Counted from the stretch's first letter, positions 1-8,218 are shown. The stretch is 34,782 bases of DNA from Candidatus Coproplasma excrementavium (GCA_018715195.1 DVMA01000093.1:1-34782); one strand, 5' to 3'. Notes: generated by a model not told the origin, from the sequence alone. Made by a program: numbers and translations.

Positions 1-216
1 GAACAGTACCGTCCGTATATGTGGTGGGTACTTCTCGCTACGGCAGGCATCTGGAGCATTGTGATGGGCGTGTTCTTTGCAATAGCGCAGAAGAATGAGG
101 ACAAAGAAAAGGCGAAGAAGATGGTTGATAACTATTTTGTCGGGCTTATCGTCATCTTTGCAATACTTGTCGCGTGCCCGTACCTTATCCGCGGAATTGC
201 TGCACTTATAACTTAA
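1..216 (+). CDS. Small two-TM membrane protein, VirB2/TrbC-like or other conjugation-type (partial; frame open to the window start)
   Basis: Frame is open from base 1 (EQYRPYMWWVLL...), two hydrophobic segments, ends TAA at 216; adjacent to TnpV-like gene and recombinase. Confidence 0.5.
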   Translation, partial: EQYRPYMWWVLLATAGIWSIVMGVFFAIAQKNEDKEKAKKMVDNYFVGLIVIFAILVACPYLIRGIAALIT

Positions 217-402
217 CGTAAATGCAAAGTTTAGATTGCAATATGTTTATCAAAACGGTGCAATCTGTCGCGTTATGTTTGCAAGAAGAGAGCGCAACAA
301 AATTTTTGAGATTTTACGAAGAATTTTCCAAAAACCTATTGACAAACCACGAAAAATGTGGTAATCGTATTAACACGAAGAAAGAAGCAAGGAGGTCATC
401 GT

Positions 403-765
403 ATGAACGCAAAGGAAATCATAGCCAAAGCGGACAGGGGAGAGGGGCTTACCGTAGAGGAAATTAAGGTCTATCAGCAAGCCGTCAAACCTGTAAAACA
501 CGTTTATGGCAAGTATGGCACGTTGGCTCTCAAATATTTAGAAGAACACAACGTGGGCAAGTATTGGGCGATTGAAAATCTGCCCGAATACCTGCACGGC
601 ATTGACAGGCAGGCGGATGAACTCTATGAGAGTATGTACGCAAGGCTGTCAAAGGACGAGAGATACAAACGGACAGGCGATTTTATGGAAGATTATCGCC
701 GCAAGACGGAAGTCAAGCAACTTATCGAGGAAGAGATACTCAACGAACTTGTGTATGTTGACTGA
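403..765 (+). CDS. TnpV-like transposon-encoded protein
   Basis: ATG at 403 preceded by GGAGG (391-395); protein YGKYGTLALKYLEEHNVGKYWAIENLPEYLHGIDRQADELYE...EEEILNELVYVD resembles the TnpV family. ORF-track start at 358 is upstream of the RBS. Confidence 0.6.
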   Translation: MNAKEIIAKADRGEGLTVEEIKVYQQAVKPVKHVYGKYGTLALKYLEEHNVGKYWAIENLPEYLHGIDRQADELYESMYARLSKDERYKRTGDFMEDYRRKTEVKQLIEEEILNELVYVD

Positions 766-779
766 ATAGGAGGTTTAAA

Positions 780-902
780 ATGAATAAGGTCATAGGTTTT
801 GGAAAATTGTTGATCAAAATAGCGTTTATGGGGCTTGTCATAATCGGTACTTGCATTATGAACTTCGTCGGCGCGATTATCTGCGCTATTGCAGGCAATT
901 AA
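780..902 (+). CDS. Short hydrophobic protein (40 aa: MNKVIGFGKLLIKIAFMGLVIIGTCIMNFVGAIICAIAGN)
   Basis: ATG at 780 preceded by AGGAGG (769-774), single hydrophobic stretch, stop at 902; not in the ORF track because of its size. Confidence 0.5.
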   Translation: MNKVIGFGKLLIKIAFMGLVIIGTCIMNFVGAIICAIAGN

Positions 903-914
903 GAGGAAAAGTCA

Positions 915-1151
915 ATGAAACGCAAAGAAGATACGCCTGTACGCATAATCCGCAGAAGATATGAGGAAAGGCACAGAGAAGAGCGAGTGCAAAAATACAA
1001 AGTATGGGGAACTAGCATAGAACGCGAGTTCTCCGATGAGATAGATGCTTTTCTTAAAGAGCATGACCTTAAAAAGGTCGATCTGATTTATGCAGGGTTT
1101 CAAGCCCTGCAAAATCAGTACGGCCCGCAAAAACAACTGAATAACGAATAA
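915..1151 (+). CDS. Hypothetical 78-aa charged protein of the mobile element
   Basis: Open frame just downstream of the 40-aa ORF, AGAGGAAAAG RBS-like sequence upstream, followed directly by a terminator. Confidence 0.5.
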   Translation: MKRKEDTPVRIIRRRYEERHREERVQKYKVWGTSIEREFSDEIDAFLKEHDLKKVDLIYAGFQALQNQYGPQKQLNNE

Positions 1152-1156
1152 AGCGT

Positions 1157-1192
1157 GAGCGCAAGGACTATGGCCCTTGCGCTCTTACTTTT
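1157..1192 (+). terminator. Intrinsic terminator
   Basis: GAGCGCAAGG-actatggc-CCTTGCGCTC followed by TTACTTTT. Confidence 0.75.
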
Positions 1193-1336
1193 ATCAAAGA
1201 CTAAAACTGAATATTGTGCCGAACGGCATAAGAAGGAAAACGAACATCGGGAAGATGTGGCGTATCGGACTTATGCCGCCGCGCTTCATCTTTCCTTATA
1301 CCATATTTATATAGTAGGAGGATGACGAGCGTGGTA

Positions 1337-1456
1337 ATGGACAAAAAGTATGTGGCACTTTTATTGCTTGAAGCAATATGTAAGGACAATGATTTGCCCG
1401 GTGAAACACTCACCAGAGTGTTGGACGCAAAAGAAAGATATATCAATAGAGGTTAA
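1337..1456 (+). CDS. Short ORF (39 aa, MDKKYVALLLLEAICKDNDLPGETLTRVLDAKERYINRG) immediately upstream of the recombinase
   Basis: ATG 1337 (alternative GTG 1331), AGGAGG at 1317-1322, stop at 1456, 4 nt before the recombinase ATG. Confidence 0.5.
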   Translation: MDKKYVALLLLEAICKDNDLPGETLTRVLDAKERYINRG

Positions 1457-1460
1457 AATT

Positions 1461-3248
1461 ATGGAAAGATTATTTTCGGATTCAAGTTATAACAGAGTTG
1501 TATTACCTACCAATGTATCGGTAGAGGATAGAAACAGGGAAAGGCTTGTTGTTTACTATGGACGAGTTTCGTCAGAACACGAGGCGCAGTTGAGCGCACT
1601 TGAAAATCAAATGCAATGGTATGACGACCAGACAAAGTATCATCCTAATTGGAAGGTTGTACATAAGTATATTGACGAGGGAATTACAGGTACACAGGCG
1701 AAAAAGAGACCTGCATTTATGCAGATGCTCGCCGATGCCCGTGAGCATAAATTTGACTTGATTGTTACGAGGGAAGTATGCCGTTTTGCGAGAAATACGG
1801 TAGATACGCTTGTTGTTACTCGTGAACTAAAAAATATAGGCATTGAGGTTTATTTTGTAAACGATAATATCTGGACTATGGACGGCGACGGGGAATTAAG
1901 GCTTTCTCTTATGGCAACATTGGCACAGGAGGAAAGCAGAAAAACATCCGAGCGTGTTAGAGCAGGGCAAAAGATAAGTCGAGATAAGGGGGTACTATAT
2001 GGCAATGGAAATATTCTCGGCTATGATCGTGTCGGCGATACCTATGTCATAAATCCCGAACAGGCAGAAACGGTGCGAATGATTTATGATTTATACCTTA
2101 AAGGGTATGGGTTCACGAAGATTGCGCACGAGCTGACAAAATTAAAAAGAAGAGACGCGTCAGGAACGATTAAGTGGGATTGCACGAAAGTATCAAGGGC
2201 TTTACATAACGCGACCTATATGGGGTATAAGTGTTATCTTAAATCTTATAGAAATAACTACCTCGACCAAAAATCGATTGTCAATCGCGATGAAAGCACT
2301 CATTTGTATGTGAAGGGTGATTTTGAACCTATTATCCCCGAAGAAACTTGGTATCGTTGCAAAGAAATACGCGAAAACAGGCGCATTGAACGAGGAGTAA
2401 AGGCGGGCAAAAGAATAATTACGGGCGTAAGACCGTGCAATGATGTCTGGGTGAAGAAGACGGTATGCAAATGCGGCTGTCATTTCAGGAAAGACAAATG
2501 GCATAGAAATAAAAATGGCGTAACATATGGATATAAGTGCTATAATGTTCTGAATAACGGCAGTCGTTCCTCGCGTATAAATGATGGAATAGAGGAATTG
2601 GACGGATTCTGCGATATGGGTACTATTGCGGGTTGGAAGTTCGATTTGATGGCGTATGAAATTTTTCGTAAACTTACATTAGATTCTGATAGTCTATTAG
2701 ATGAGGTGTATTCAAACTATGTAAAGAATGATACGTCGGAAGCAAAGGATGCAAAAGCGGAAATAAAGCGCCTTACAGGAGTAATTCAAAAAGAGAAAAT
2801 GAAGCTCGATAATCTGACTACAATGCGAATGGAGGGCGAGATCACCAAAGAAGAATATCTTGATTATAAGGTAAAAGTAACGGCAAATATAGAAACCACC
2901 CAGAAAAGAATAGATAAGCTTCAGCAAGAAGACTTAACTACTCAGGGAAATAGTGAACATCAGTTTTCAAAAGAGGAATTGGGTGGAATGTTGCGGATCG
3001 AGCTCGACTTTACGCAGCCGATTGTAAAAAGAGGGATAATCGACGCATTTGTAAGAAAGATAGTTGCCAATAGTGCATTGGAATTTGATTGGTATCTAAA
3101 TTTGTTTCCTCATGTGGCTGATAGTGGATTTAAAGAGGTTACTTCTTTTACGATAGAATACGAGAGTGCTCACTCATACAGGGAAATGCGTGGCGAGATA
3201 TTGCGGAAATATCAATATAAAAATATTGTTGTGCATATCTATGCCTAA
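1461..3248 (+). CDS. Large serine site-specific recombinase (resolvase catalytic domain + recombinase domain + zinc ribbon + coiled coil)
   Basis: VVYYGRVSSEHEAQLSALENQ (catalytic Ser region), LMATLAQEESRKTSERVRAGQ, NPEQAETVRMIYDLYLKGYGFTKIAHEL (recombinase domain), CKCGCHFR (Zn ribbon). ATG 1461 is preferred to 1350, which overlaps the upstream short ORF. Confidence 0.9.
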   Translation: MERLFSDSSYNRVVLPTNVSVEDRNRERLVVYYGRVSSEHEAQLSALENQMQWYDDQTKYHPNWKVVHKYIDEGITGTQAKKRPAFMQMLADAREHKFDLIVTREVCRFARNTVDTLVVTRELKNIGIEVYFVNDNIWTMDGDGELRLSLMATLAQEESRKTSERVRAGQKISRDKGVLYGNGNILGYDRVGDTYVINPEQAETVRMIYDLYLKGYGFTKIAHELTKLKRRDASGTIKWDCTKVSRALHNATYMGYKCYLKSYRNNYLDQKSIVNRDESTHLYVKGDFEPIIPEETWYRCKEIRENRRIERGVKAGKRIITGVRPCNDVWVKKTVCKCGCHFRKDKWHRNKNGVTYGYKCYNVLNNGSRSSRINDGIEELDGFCDMGTIAGWKFDLMAYEIFRKLTLDSDSLLDEVYSNYVKNDTSEAKDAKAEIKRLTGVIQKEKMKLDNLTTMRMEGEITKEEYLDYKVKVTANIETTQKRIDKLQQEDLTTQGNSEHQFSKEELGGMLRIELDFTQPIVKRGIIDAFVRKIVANSALEFDWYLNLFPHVADSGFKEVTSFTIEYESAHSYREMRGEILRKYQYKNIVVHIYA

Positions 3249-3250
3249 TA

Positions 3251-3284
3251 AAAAGGTCAAGCCGTTTTCGGCTTGACCTTTTTG
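3251..3284 (+). terminator. Intrinsic terminator downstream of the recombinase
   Basis: AAAAGGTCAAGCCG-TTTT-CGGCTTGACCTTTTT. Confidence 0.9.
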
Positions 3285-3302
3285 TATGCGTTATTATGCG
3301 AC

Positions 3303-3331
3303 TTGATTTAATCAGGGAGATATGGTATAAT
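3303..3331 (+). promoter_or_regulatory. Sigma70-type promoter for the Bro-N/Fic gene
   Basis: TTGATT (3303-3308), 17-nt spacer, TATAAT (3326-3331), with TG extended -10. Confidence 0.6.
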
Positions 3332-3366
3332 GTTAATATTCAAAAGCAATATATGGTTATAAAGCG

Positions 3367-4224
3367 ATGTTAAAGACTTCGATAAGATTTTTTGAGGATA
3401 TACCAGTGCGAGCTGTTTGGGAGGAGCAAACTTCCAAATGGTGGTTTTGTGCCGCCGACATCGTCGAGGCATTGACGAAAAGTAAGCGTCCGCGAACATA
3501 TTGGAACGCTATCAAGCGCCGTAATCCGCAGTTGTCTACAATTTGTAGACAACTGAAATTAACTGCAAAAGACGGCAAGAGGTATCTGACCGACGTTGTG
3601 GATGAAGAGGGGGTAAATACTGTAATTGCCGTAATACCCAGCAAAAAGTCGCTTGTGTTCGATAAATGGCTCAAAGGTATGGGGACTTCAATCGACGAAA
3701 AGAGCAAGCAAAAGGCTTATGAACTGTTTGAAAGCGGACTTATAAATGATATTGAGGTAGGCACGGCAAAGGGTTTGCAGCAGATTCATTCCTATATCTT
3801 CGGCGGCCTCTATGACTTTGCCGGTAAAATTCGCAGTATGAACATTGCAAAGGGCGGGTTTGCTTTTGCTCCCGCAATGTACTTATGCGAAAACCTCGCG
3901 CTCATTGAAAAAATGCCCGAAGACAGCATAGAGGACATCGTGAAAAAGTATGTGGAGATGAATGTTGCCCACCCGTTTATGGAAGGTAATGGCAGAGCAA
4001 CACGCATCTGGCTTGACCTTATCCTTAAAAAGAATCTGCATACCTGTACCGATTGGAGTAAGATAGATAAGCGCGAATATCTCGACGCGATGAGGCAAAG
4101 TCCCGTCGACCCGTCGCATATTTTTGAACTTATTAAGAATGCTCAAACGCCGCAGATTGACGACAGGGAAATCTTTATGAAAGGCATTGACTACTCATAT
4201 TATTATGAACAAATTGATGAGTGA
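3367..4224 (+). CDS. Bro-N (prophage antirepressor-like) N-terminus fused to a class III-like Fic domain (AMP transferase)
   Basis: N-term [36 protein letters not shown]...[11 protein letters not shown] (Bro-N-like); C-term [21 protein letters not shown]...[22 protein letters not shown] (complete Fic motif) and terminal SYYYE resembling the class III inhibitory helix. Confidence 0.85.
   Translation: MLKTSIRFFEDIPVRAVWEEQTSKWWFCAADIVEALTKSKRPRTYWNAIKRRNPQLSTICRQLKLTAKDGKRYLTDVVDEEGVNTVIAVIPSKKSLVFDKWLKGMGTSIDEKSKQKAYELFESGLINDIEVGTAKGLQQIHSYIFGGLYDFAGKIRSMNIAKGGFAFAPAMYLCENLALIEKMPEDSIEDIVKKYVEMNVAHPFMEGNGRATRIWLDLILKKNLHTCTDWSKIDKREYLDAMRQSPVDPSHIFELIKNAQTPQIDDREIFMKGIDYSYYYEQIDE
3529..3555. 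repeat. 27-bp perfect inverted repeat inside the Bro-N coding sequence
   Basis: CAGTTGTCTACAA-T-TTGTAGACAACTG (13-bp arms around one central base). Confidence 0.9.
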
Positions 4225-4384
4225 TATTATTCTCAAGTTTACTGATGTTGAATCATAGAGGGTTTAAAGAGAAGATGTACTTGAAAGTAATATGTGTTGT
4301 TAAATTATTAGCTTTGATTATGAGTAGTAAAGAAGAATAATATTAAAAGATGAGCAATTATAAATTTTTATGAAGGAGGTTGGT

Positions 4385-5704
4385 ATGAATAGAATTTATG
4401 GCGATAGATTGCATCGCGAAGAATACGTAGAAAAAATAGTAGAACTTATAAAGTTACGATCTGAATCGAAAGAATCAACGTCATTTTCTATTGAGGCTCC
4501 ATGGGGGCAAGGCAAGACATGGCTTATTGAAAAGATAGAAGCATCTTTAGAGGGGGTTGATATAACAAAAAAATATGAATCTGAAGAGTGCTATAAAGAA
4601 AATAATGAATATTTCATTGTACATTATAATGCTTGGGAACGAGATTATTATGATGAACCTTTGCTTGCGATAATTTTGGCAATAATTAATGCCATCAACA
4701 ATAAGTTTAGTGTTAAAAATACGCTGGATGCAGCAAAAAAAGAATTTCTAAGTGAGCTAAGGCAGCAAATTTTACATTCTTTGTTGGCTGTAGCAAGTCA
4801 TGTTTCTAAACAATTGCTGCATTTTGATATTATAGAGCTTGGGAAACGGGGTATTAATAAATATAAAGAAATAAAAGAAAAGAGTAAGTTGAAACCTAAT
4901 ACATCAAACCAATATTTCGATCTTGAGAAAGATATTCAGCAAGTTGTAAATGCTTTAAATAAATTTTCAGAATACAAGTACGTAATATTTATTGTTGATG
5001 AGTTGGATAGATGTATTCCGACATTTGCAATAAAAACTTTGGAACGGCTACATCATATATTTGATAGGGTAGATAGGAGTATTACTATTTTAACAATAAA
5101 CAGATCTCAGATTATTAGGAGTATAAACCACACATATGGGGAGGGATCCGCAGATAAGTATTTGTCGAAGTTTATAGATTTTAGAATTGATTTGAATGAG
5201 GGGAATACTGATAATGATGCGGTAAATAGTTATCTTCAAGAATTTGCAACACGATTTCAAGATGGTTCTATTGATGATAAGGATAAGGATTTGATTTATA
5301 GATATAATAGTTTATTGACGGCAAGGGAATTTGAGCAGGTAATGAAACGAGCCGTGTTAATTCATGATTTGGTTGGAATGGACACAAAATATTTTTCGAT
5401 GGACTGTTTAGTTGCGGAACTTTTATTACAAATTAAGCAGGCGGTAGACGAGATTGAAGGCAATAATATCAATACATCCACAGAAAACGGCAACGTACCC
5501 AAAACTCCAATCGGGCAAATATTTAAGAATGACCTGAATTATTATCGGCAAACACGATCCAATGTTTTCAGAATAATTAATTGTATAATTAAAAATAGGG
5601 ATATTCAAAATGCCCAGACAAATAATAGTAACGACTTGACTCAAGAAATGCAAGATTTCTACTCTAAATATAGATTATATTATAATTTAGTAAAACATGC
5701 GTAG
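4385..5704 (+). CDS. KAP family P-loop NTPase
   Basis: EAPWGQGKTWLIEKIE (Walker A), YVIFIVDELDRCIPTFAIKTLERLHHIF (Walker B/KAP motif); RBS GGAGG at 4375-4379; ATG 4385 preferred to 4370. Confidence 0.85.
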   Translation: MNRIYGDRLHREEYVEKIVELIKLRSESKESTSFSIEAPWGQGKTWLIEKIEASLEGVDITKKYESEECYKENNEYFIVHYNAWERDYYDEPLLAIILAIINAINNKFSVKNTLDAAKKEFLSELRQQILHSLLAVASHVSKQLLHFDIIELGKRGINKYKEIKEKSKLKPNTSNQYFDLEKDIQQVVNALNKFSEYKYVIFIVDELDRCIPTFAIKTLERLHHIFDRVDRSITILTINRSQIIRSINHTYGEGSADKYLSKFIDFRIDLNEGNTDNDAVNSYLQEFATRFQDGSIDDKDKDLIYRYNSLLTAREFEQVMKRAVLIHDLVGMDTKYFSMDCLVAELLLQIKQAVDEIEGNNINTSTENGNVPKTPIGQIFKNDLNYYRQTRSNVFRIINCIIKNRDIQNAQTNNSNDLTQEMQDFYSKYRLYYNLVKHA

Positions 5705-5781
5705 GATAATAAAAGTAAAATTTAACTTGATATTATGTTTATATCAATACATTATGATTGGATGGAAATAATTTTATAGCA

Positions 5782-5820
5782 ACACCGCCCGTTTGGTGCA
5801 TTGCTCCAGACGGGCGGTGT
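5782..5820. repeat. Long hairpin between the convergent KAP and HTH genes (possible bidirectional terminator)
   Basis: ACACCGCCCGTTTGG-tgcattgct-CCAGACGGGCGGTGT, 15-bp stem with one G:T wobble; no strong U tract. Confidence 0.6.
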
Positions 5821-5859
5821 ACTGATTTGTGGCGTTTTGACGAAGAGATTTGCGGTAAA

Positions 5860-6480
5860 TTATTTAATTAAGTCCTCTATCGAGCAATTTAGTGTTTGCG
5901 CAAGTGCATACAATGTTTCTGCCTGCGCTTTGGCGATATCCACGGTACCCTGTTCATATGCCTTAATCGTGCGCAACGGAACATTCGAAAGGTTTGCAAG
6001 CTGCGTCTGACTGATACCGCGTTTTTGACGTATCTGTTTTAGCGGGCACACGGGCTTTAAGTATTTTGCTATCAAGTCCATGCTGTGTGTGATATCCATT
6101 TCGTGATAGGGGAAATAGTGATCTAGAATTTTGCTGCAAGGTATAGCGGCGATAATCGTGGCATAGGGTTTATTGAAGTGCCACTGCGCATAGGAAAGTA
6201 CCCAGCCCACCCAATATTCGGGCGAGGCATAACTGCTTGTTTCTATATTCAGAGGCTCATTGCCCAATATCAGTGCCAGAAGTTCGTTTGCAGATTTACC
6301 TAATGCATATACAGGATCTGCATTTTCAAGCGCATGGCATACAGGTGAAGAAATAAATTTTTTTGCAAAGGTGTCAATTTCGATATGTTCTTCCAAAACC
6401 GCAAGCTCAAACATGACAGATACTTTTCTTTGGATAATATCAAGGAACTGTTCATTGTAGGCGTGGATCATCAGGCTCAA
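5860..6480 (-). CDS. C-terminal XRE-type HTH protein, putative antitoxin/regulator
   Basis: C-term LKQIRQKRGISQTQLANLSNVPLRTIKAYEQGTVDIAKAQAETLYALAQTLNCSIEDLIK; start overlaps the end of the upstream DUF3990-like gene. Confidence 0.8.
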   Translation of the reverse strand: MSLMIHAYNEQFLDIIQRKVSVMFELAVLEEHIEIDTFAKKFISSPVCHALENADPVYALGKSANELLALILGNEPLNIETSSYASPEYWVGWVLSYAQWHFNKPYATIIAAIPCSKILDHYFPYHEMDITHSMDLIAKYLKPVCPLKQIRQKRGISQTQLANLSNVPLRTIKAYEQGTVDIAKAQAETLYALAQTLNCSIEDLIK

Positions 6481-7132
6481 TACCTCCGCGGATAATGTCG
6501 TTCAGGTACAGATCGTCGGGCGTGGGCGTTCCCTGTCTGTTGCTTAAAAATTCCATACGCGCCTGTTCATTCCGTGCCCTTCGCAGGGGATAGTATGTGG
6601 CAGCGTCGGCAATTTCATATCCTAAAAAATTTAACTGTCCGAATGACTTTTGCGACATTAAAACAACCTGTTCGCCAAGGTTTCCCAACCTGAGTGCTTC
6701 CGAAAGTCTTTTAACGGAAATTGTATTGTTCAAAAAGCTTTCGGCATAGGCGAAATAGGAGTCGTCTGCACGGTAACCCTTGATAATGTCGTATTCCTTT
6801 AACGGGAGGGAAAAGTGTTCAATAAGATAGTTCTTTCCCGCTTTTGTAATATCATTCTTGAGTGTAAACACTCTGTTTTGCAGAAGCAGCGTTATCCAAT
6901 GCAAGGTAGTAAAGCCCTTTTGTGAAAGGTCTAATATTGTAAGTCCTTGTAAATTCAGCGCATACTTATTCGCATAGCCGTCGCGTTTCTCTTCTACCGC
7001 CCATTCTTTTGCAAGTTCAAGCGATTGCGTGCAATAGAATCCCAGCCCATAGTCATTGTGACGTTTGCCTTTGCCAAACGTAGGCTGCTCGATGATCGAA
7101 ACGGAGCCGTGATACAATATCATTTCAGCCAT
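6452..7132 (-). CDS. DUF3990-like protein (ADP-ribosyltransferase-fold putative toxin)
   Basis: MILYHGSVSIIEQPTFGKGKRHNDYGLGFYCTQSLELAKEWA... and GNLGEQVVLMSQKSFGQLNFLGYEIAD; GGAGGG RBS upstream. Confidence 0.75.
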   Translation of the reverse strand: MAEMILYHGSVSIIEQPTFGKGKRHNDYGLGFYCTQSLELAKEWAVEEKRDGYANKYALNLQGLTILDLSQKGFTTLHWITLLLQNRVFTLKNDITKAGKNYLIEHFSLPLKEYDIIKGYRADDSYFAYAESFLNNTISVKRLSEALRLGNLGEQVVLMSQKSFGQLNFLGYEIADAATYYPLRRARNEQARMEFLSNRQGTPTPDDLYLNDIIRGGIEPDDPRLQ

Positions 7133-7155
7133 AAAGCTTACCCTCCTGTATAGAT

Positions 7156-7184
7156 ATTATATCATTACAATGTTCCAATGTCAA
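7156..7184 (-). promoter_or_regulatory. Consensus sigma70 promoter for the DUF3990/HTH operon
   Basis: On the minus strand TTGACA (7184-7179), 17-nt spacer, TATAAT (7161-7156), then GGAGGG and ATG 7132. Confidence 0.85.
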
Positions 7185-7224
7185 GAATAAAAAGGCAAGT
7201 GCAATGTTATAATTTGTTGAAATA

Positions 7225-7260
7225 AAAAAGTGGTATTTTTCTTGAAAAAGGTGGTATTTT
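7225..7260. repeat. Short imperfect direct repeat near the putative element boundary
   Basis: AAAAAGTGGTATTTTT (7225-7240) and AAAAAGGTGGTATTTT (7245-7260). Confidence 0.5.
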
Positions 7261-7330
7261 GCTCAATTTGGCGACGGCACTCGGAACGGTGATAGTGGCG
7301 CAGGCCAACATCAAGAATCCCCGCAACTAA
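7226..7330 (+). pseudogene. Startless C-terminal ORF remnant (...GGILLNLATALGTVIVAQANIKNPRN*)
   Basis: 34-codon open frame with no start codon, higher GC than the flanking AT-rich cargo, ends TAA 7328-7330. Confidence 0.35.
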
Positions 7331-7393
7331 TTTGCGGTAGTTACTGCAACTCGGGCAGAAACGCCCGAGTGCGGTAATCAGATAAATGAAACT

Positions 7394-7432
7394 AAACAGG
7401 GCTTATCCCGTTTTGGGATAAGCCCTGTTTTT
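7394..7432 (+). terminator. Intrinsic terminator
   Basis: AAACAGGGCTTATCCC-GTTTT-GGGATAAGCCCTGTTTTT. Confidence 0.85.
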
Positions 7433-7630
7433 ATGTCTTTTTTTAGTTTTTCTTCGGCAGAACTTGAAAGATTAAATAAAAAATGATAATATATAAACAG
7501 TGATTTAATTATCAATCGGCAAAAGTACAGCTTAATGCTGTATGGTTCGCATTCAGCATAATGGCGCAAAATTCTATGTGCTGTTCTGATATTTTTATGG
7601 CTGAAAAAATAACAATAGGGGAATATATTT

Positions 7631-8218
7631 ATGAAATTTGAGTGGTTAAATGAGAGTAAGGTAATTGAGGAGGGAAACAAAATTCAGGTGTTTGCCACAC
7701 CGAACAGCGACTTTTTTTATAGCAGCACGGCGGCGGGTGACGAGGGTATAACTCCGGAATCGCTCTGCAATGCTCCGTTTTACTATACGGAGATAAAGGG
7801 CGACTTTGTAATGCGTGCAAAGGTTTCGCACGACTTTAAATCGGTGTACGATTCATCTTCGATAATGGTATACAAAAGCAATTCCTGCTGGGCTAAGGCC
7901 TGCTTTGAATATACCGATTTTGGAACGCACGCGGTTGTCAGCGTGGTGACAAACGGTGAGTCGGACGATGCAAACGGTTGCAACATAACACAGGAGAAGA
8001 TATGGTTGCAGATGTGCAGAGTGGGAAATGCCTTTGCGTTCCACTATTCGTTGGACGGAAAAAATTTTTATATGATGCGTTACTTCCATCTGCCCGTAGA
8101 CGAAACGGTGAAGGTTGGGCTACTTGCGCAGTCCCCCACGGGCCAGGGCGGCGTAAGAATATATGAAGACCTTACCATTGAAAGCAAAACTGTAAAAAAT
8201 CTGAGAATGGGTAAGTGA
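7631..8218 (+). CDS. DUF1349 (concanavalin-like lectin/glucanase fold) protein
   Basis: FEWLNES...DFFYSSTAAGDEGITPESLCNAPFYYTEIKGDFVMRAKVSHDFKSVYDSSSIMVY...WLQMCRVGNAFAFHYSLDGKNFYMMRYFHL. Confidence 0.8.
   Translation: MKFEWLNESKVIEEGNKIQVFATPNSDFFYSSTAAGDEGITPESLCNAPFYYTEIKGDFVMRAKVSHDFKSVYDSSSIMVYKSNSCWAKACFEYTDFGTHAVVSVVTNGESDDANGCNITQEKIWLQMCRVGNAFAFHYSLDGKNFYMMRYFHLPVDETVKVGLLAQSPTGQGGVRIYEDLTIESKTVKNLRMGK

Noticed and set aside
222-467. 81-aa plus-strand ORF overlapping the TnpV-like gene
   Set aside because: No RBS, overlaps the better-supported frame starting at 403.
4275-4340. 21-aa ORF (MYLKVICVVKLLALIMSSKEE) between the Fic and KAP genes
   Set aside because: Looks like a short hydrophobic peptide but lacks a convincing RBS and is too short to support from one sequence.
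7200-7440. tRNA gene as the integration target at the island end
   Set aside because: The hairpins here do not form a cloverleaf with TTCRA loop or anticodon arm; no tRNA was recognised in the window.
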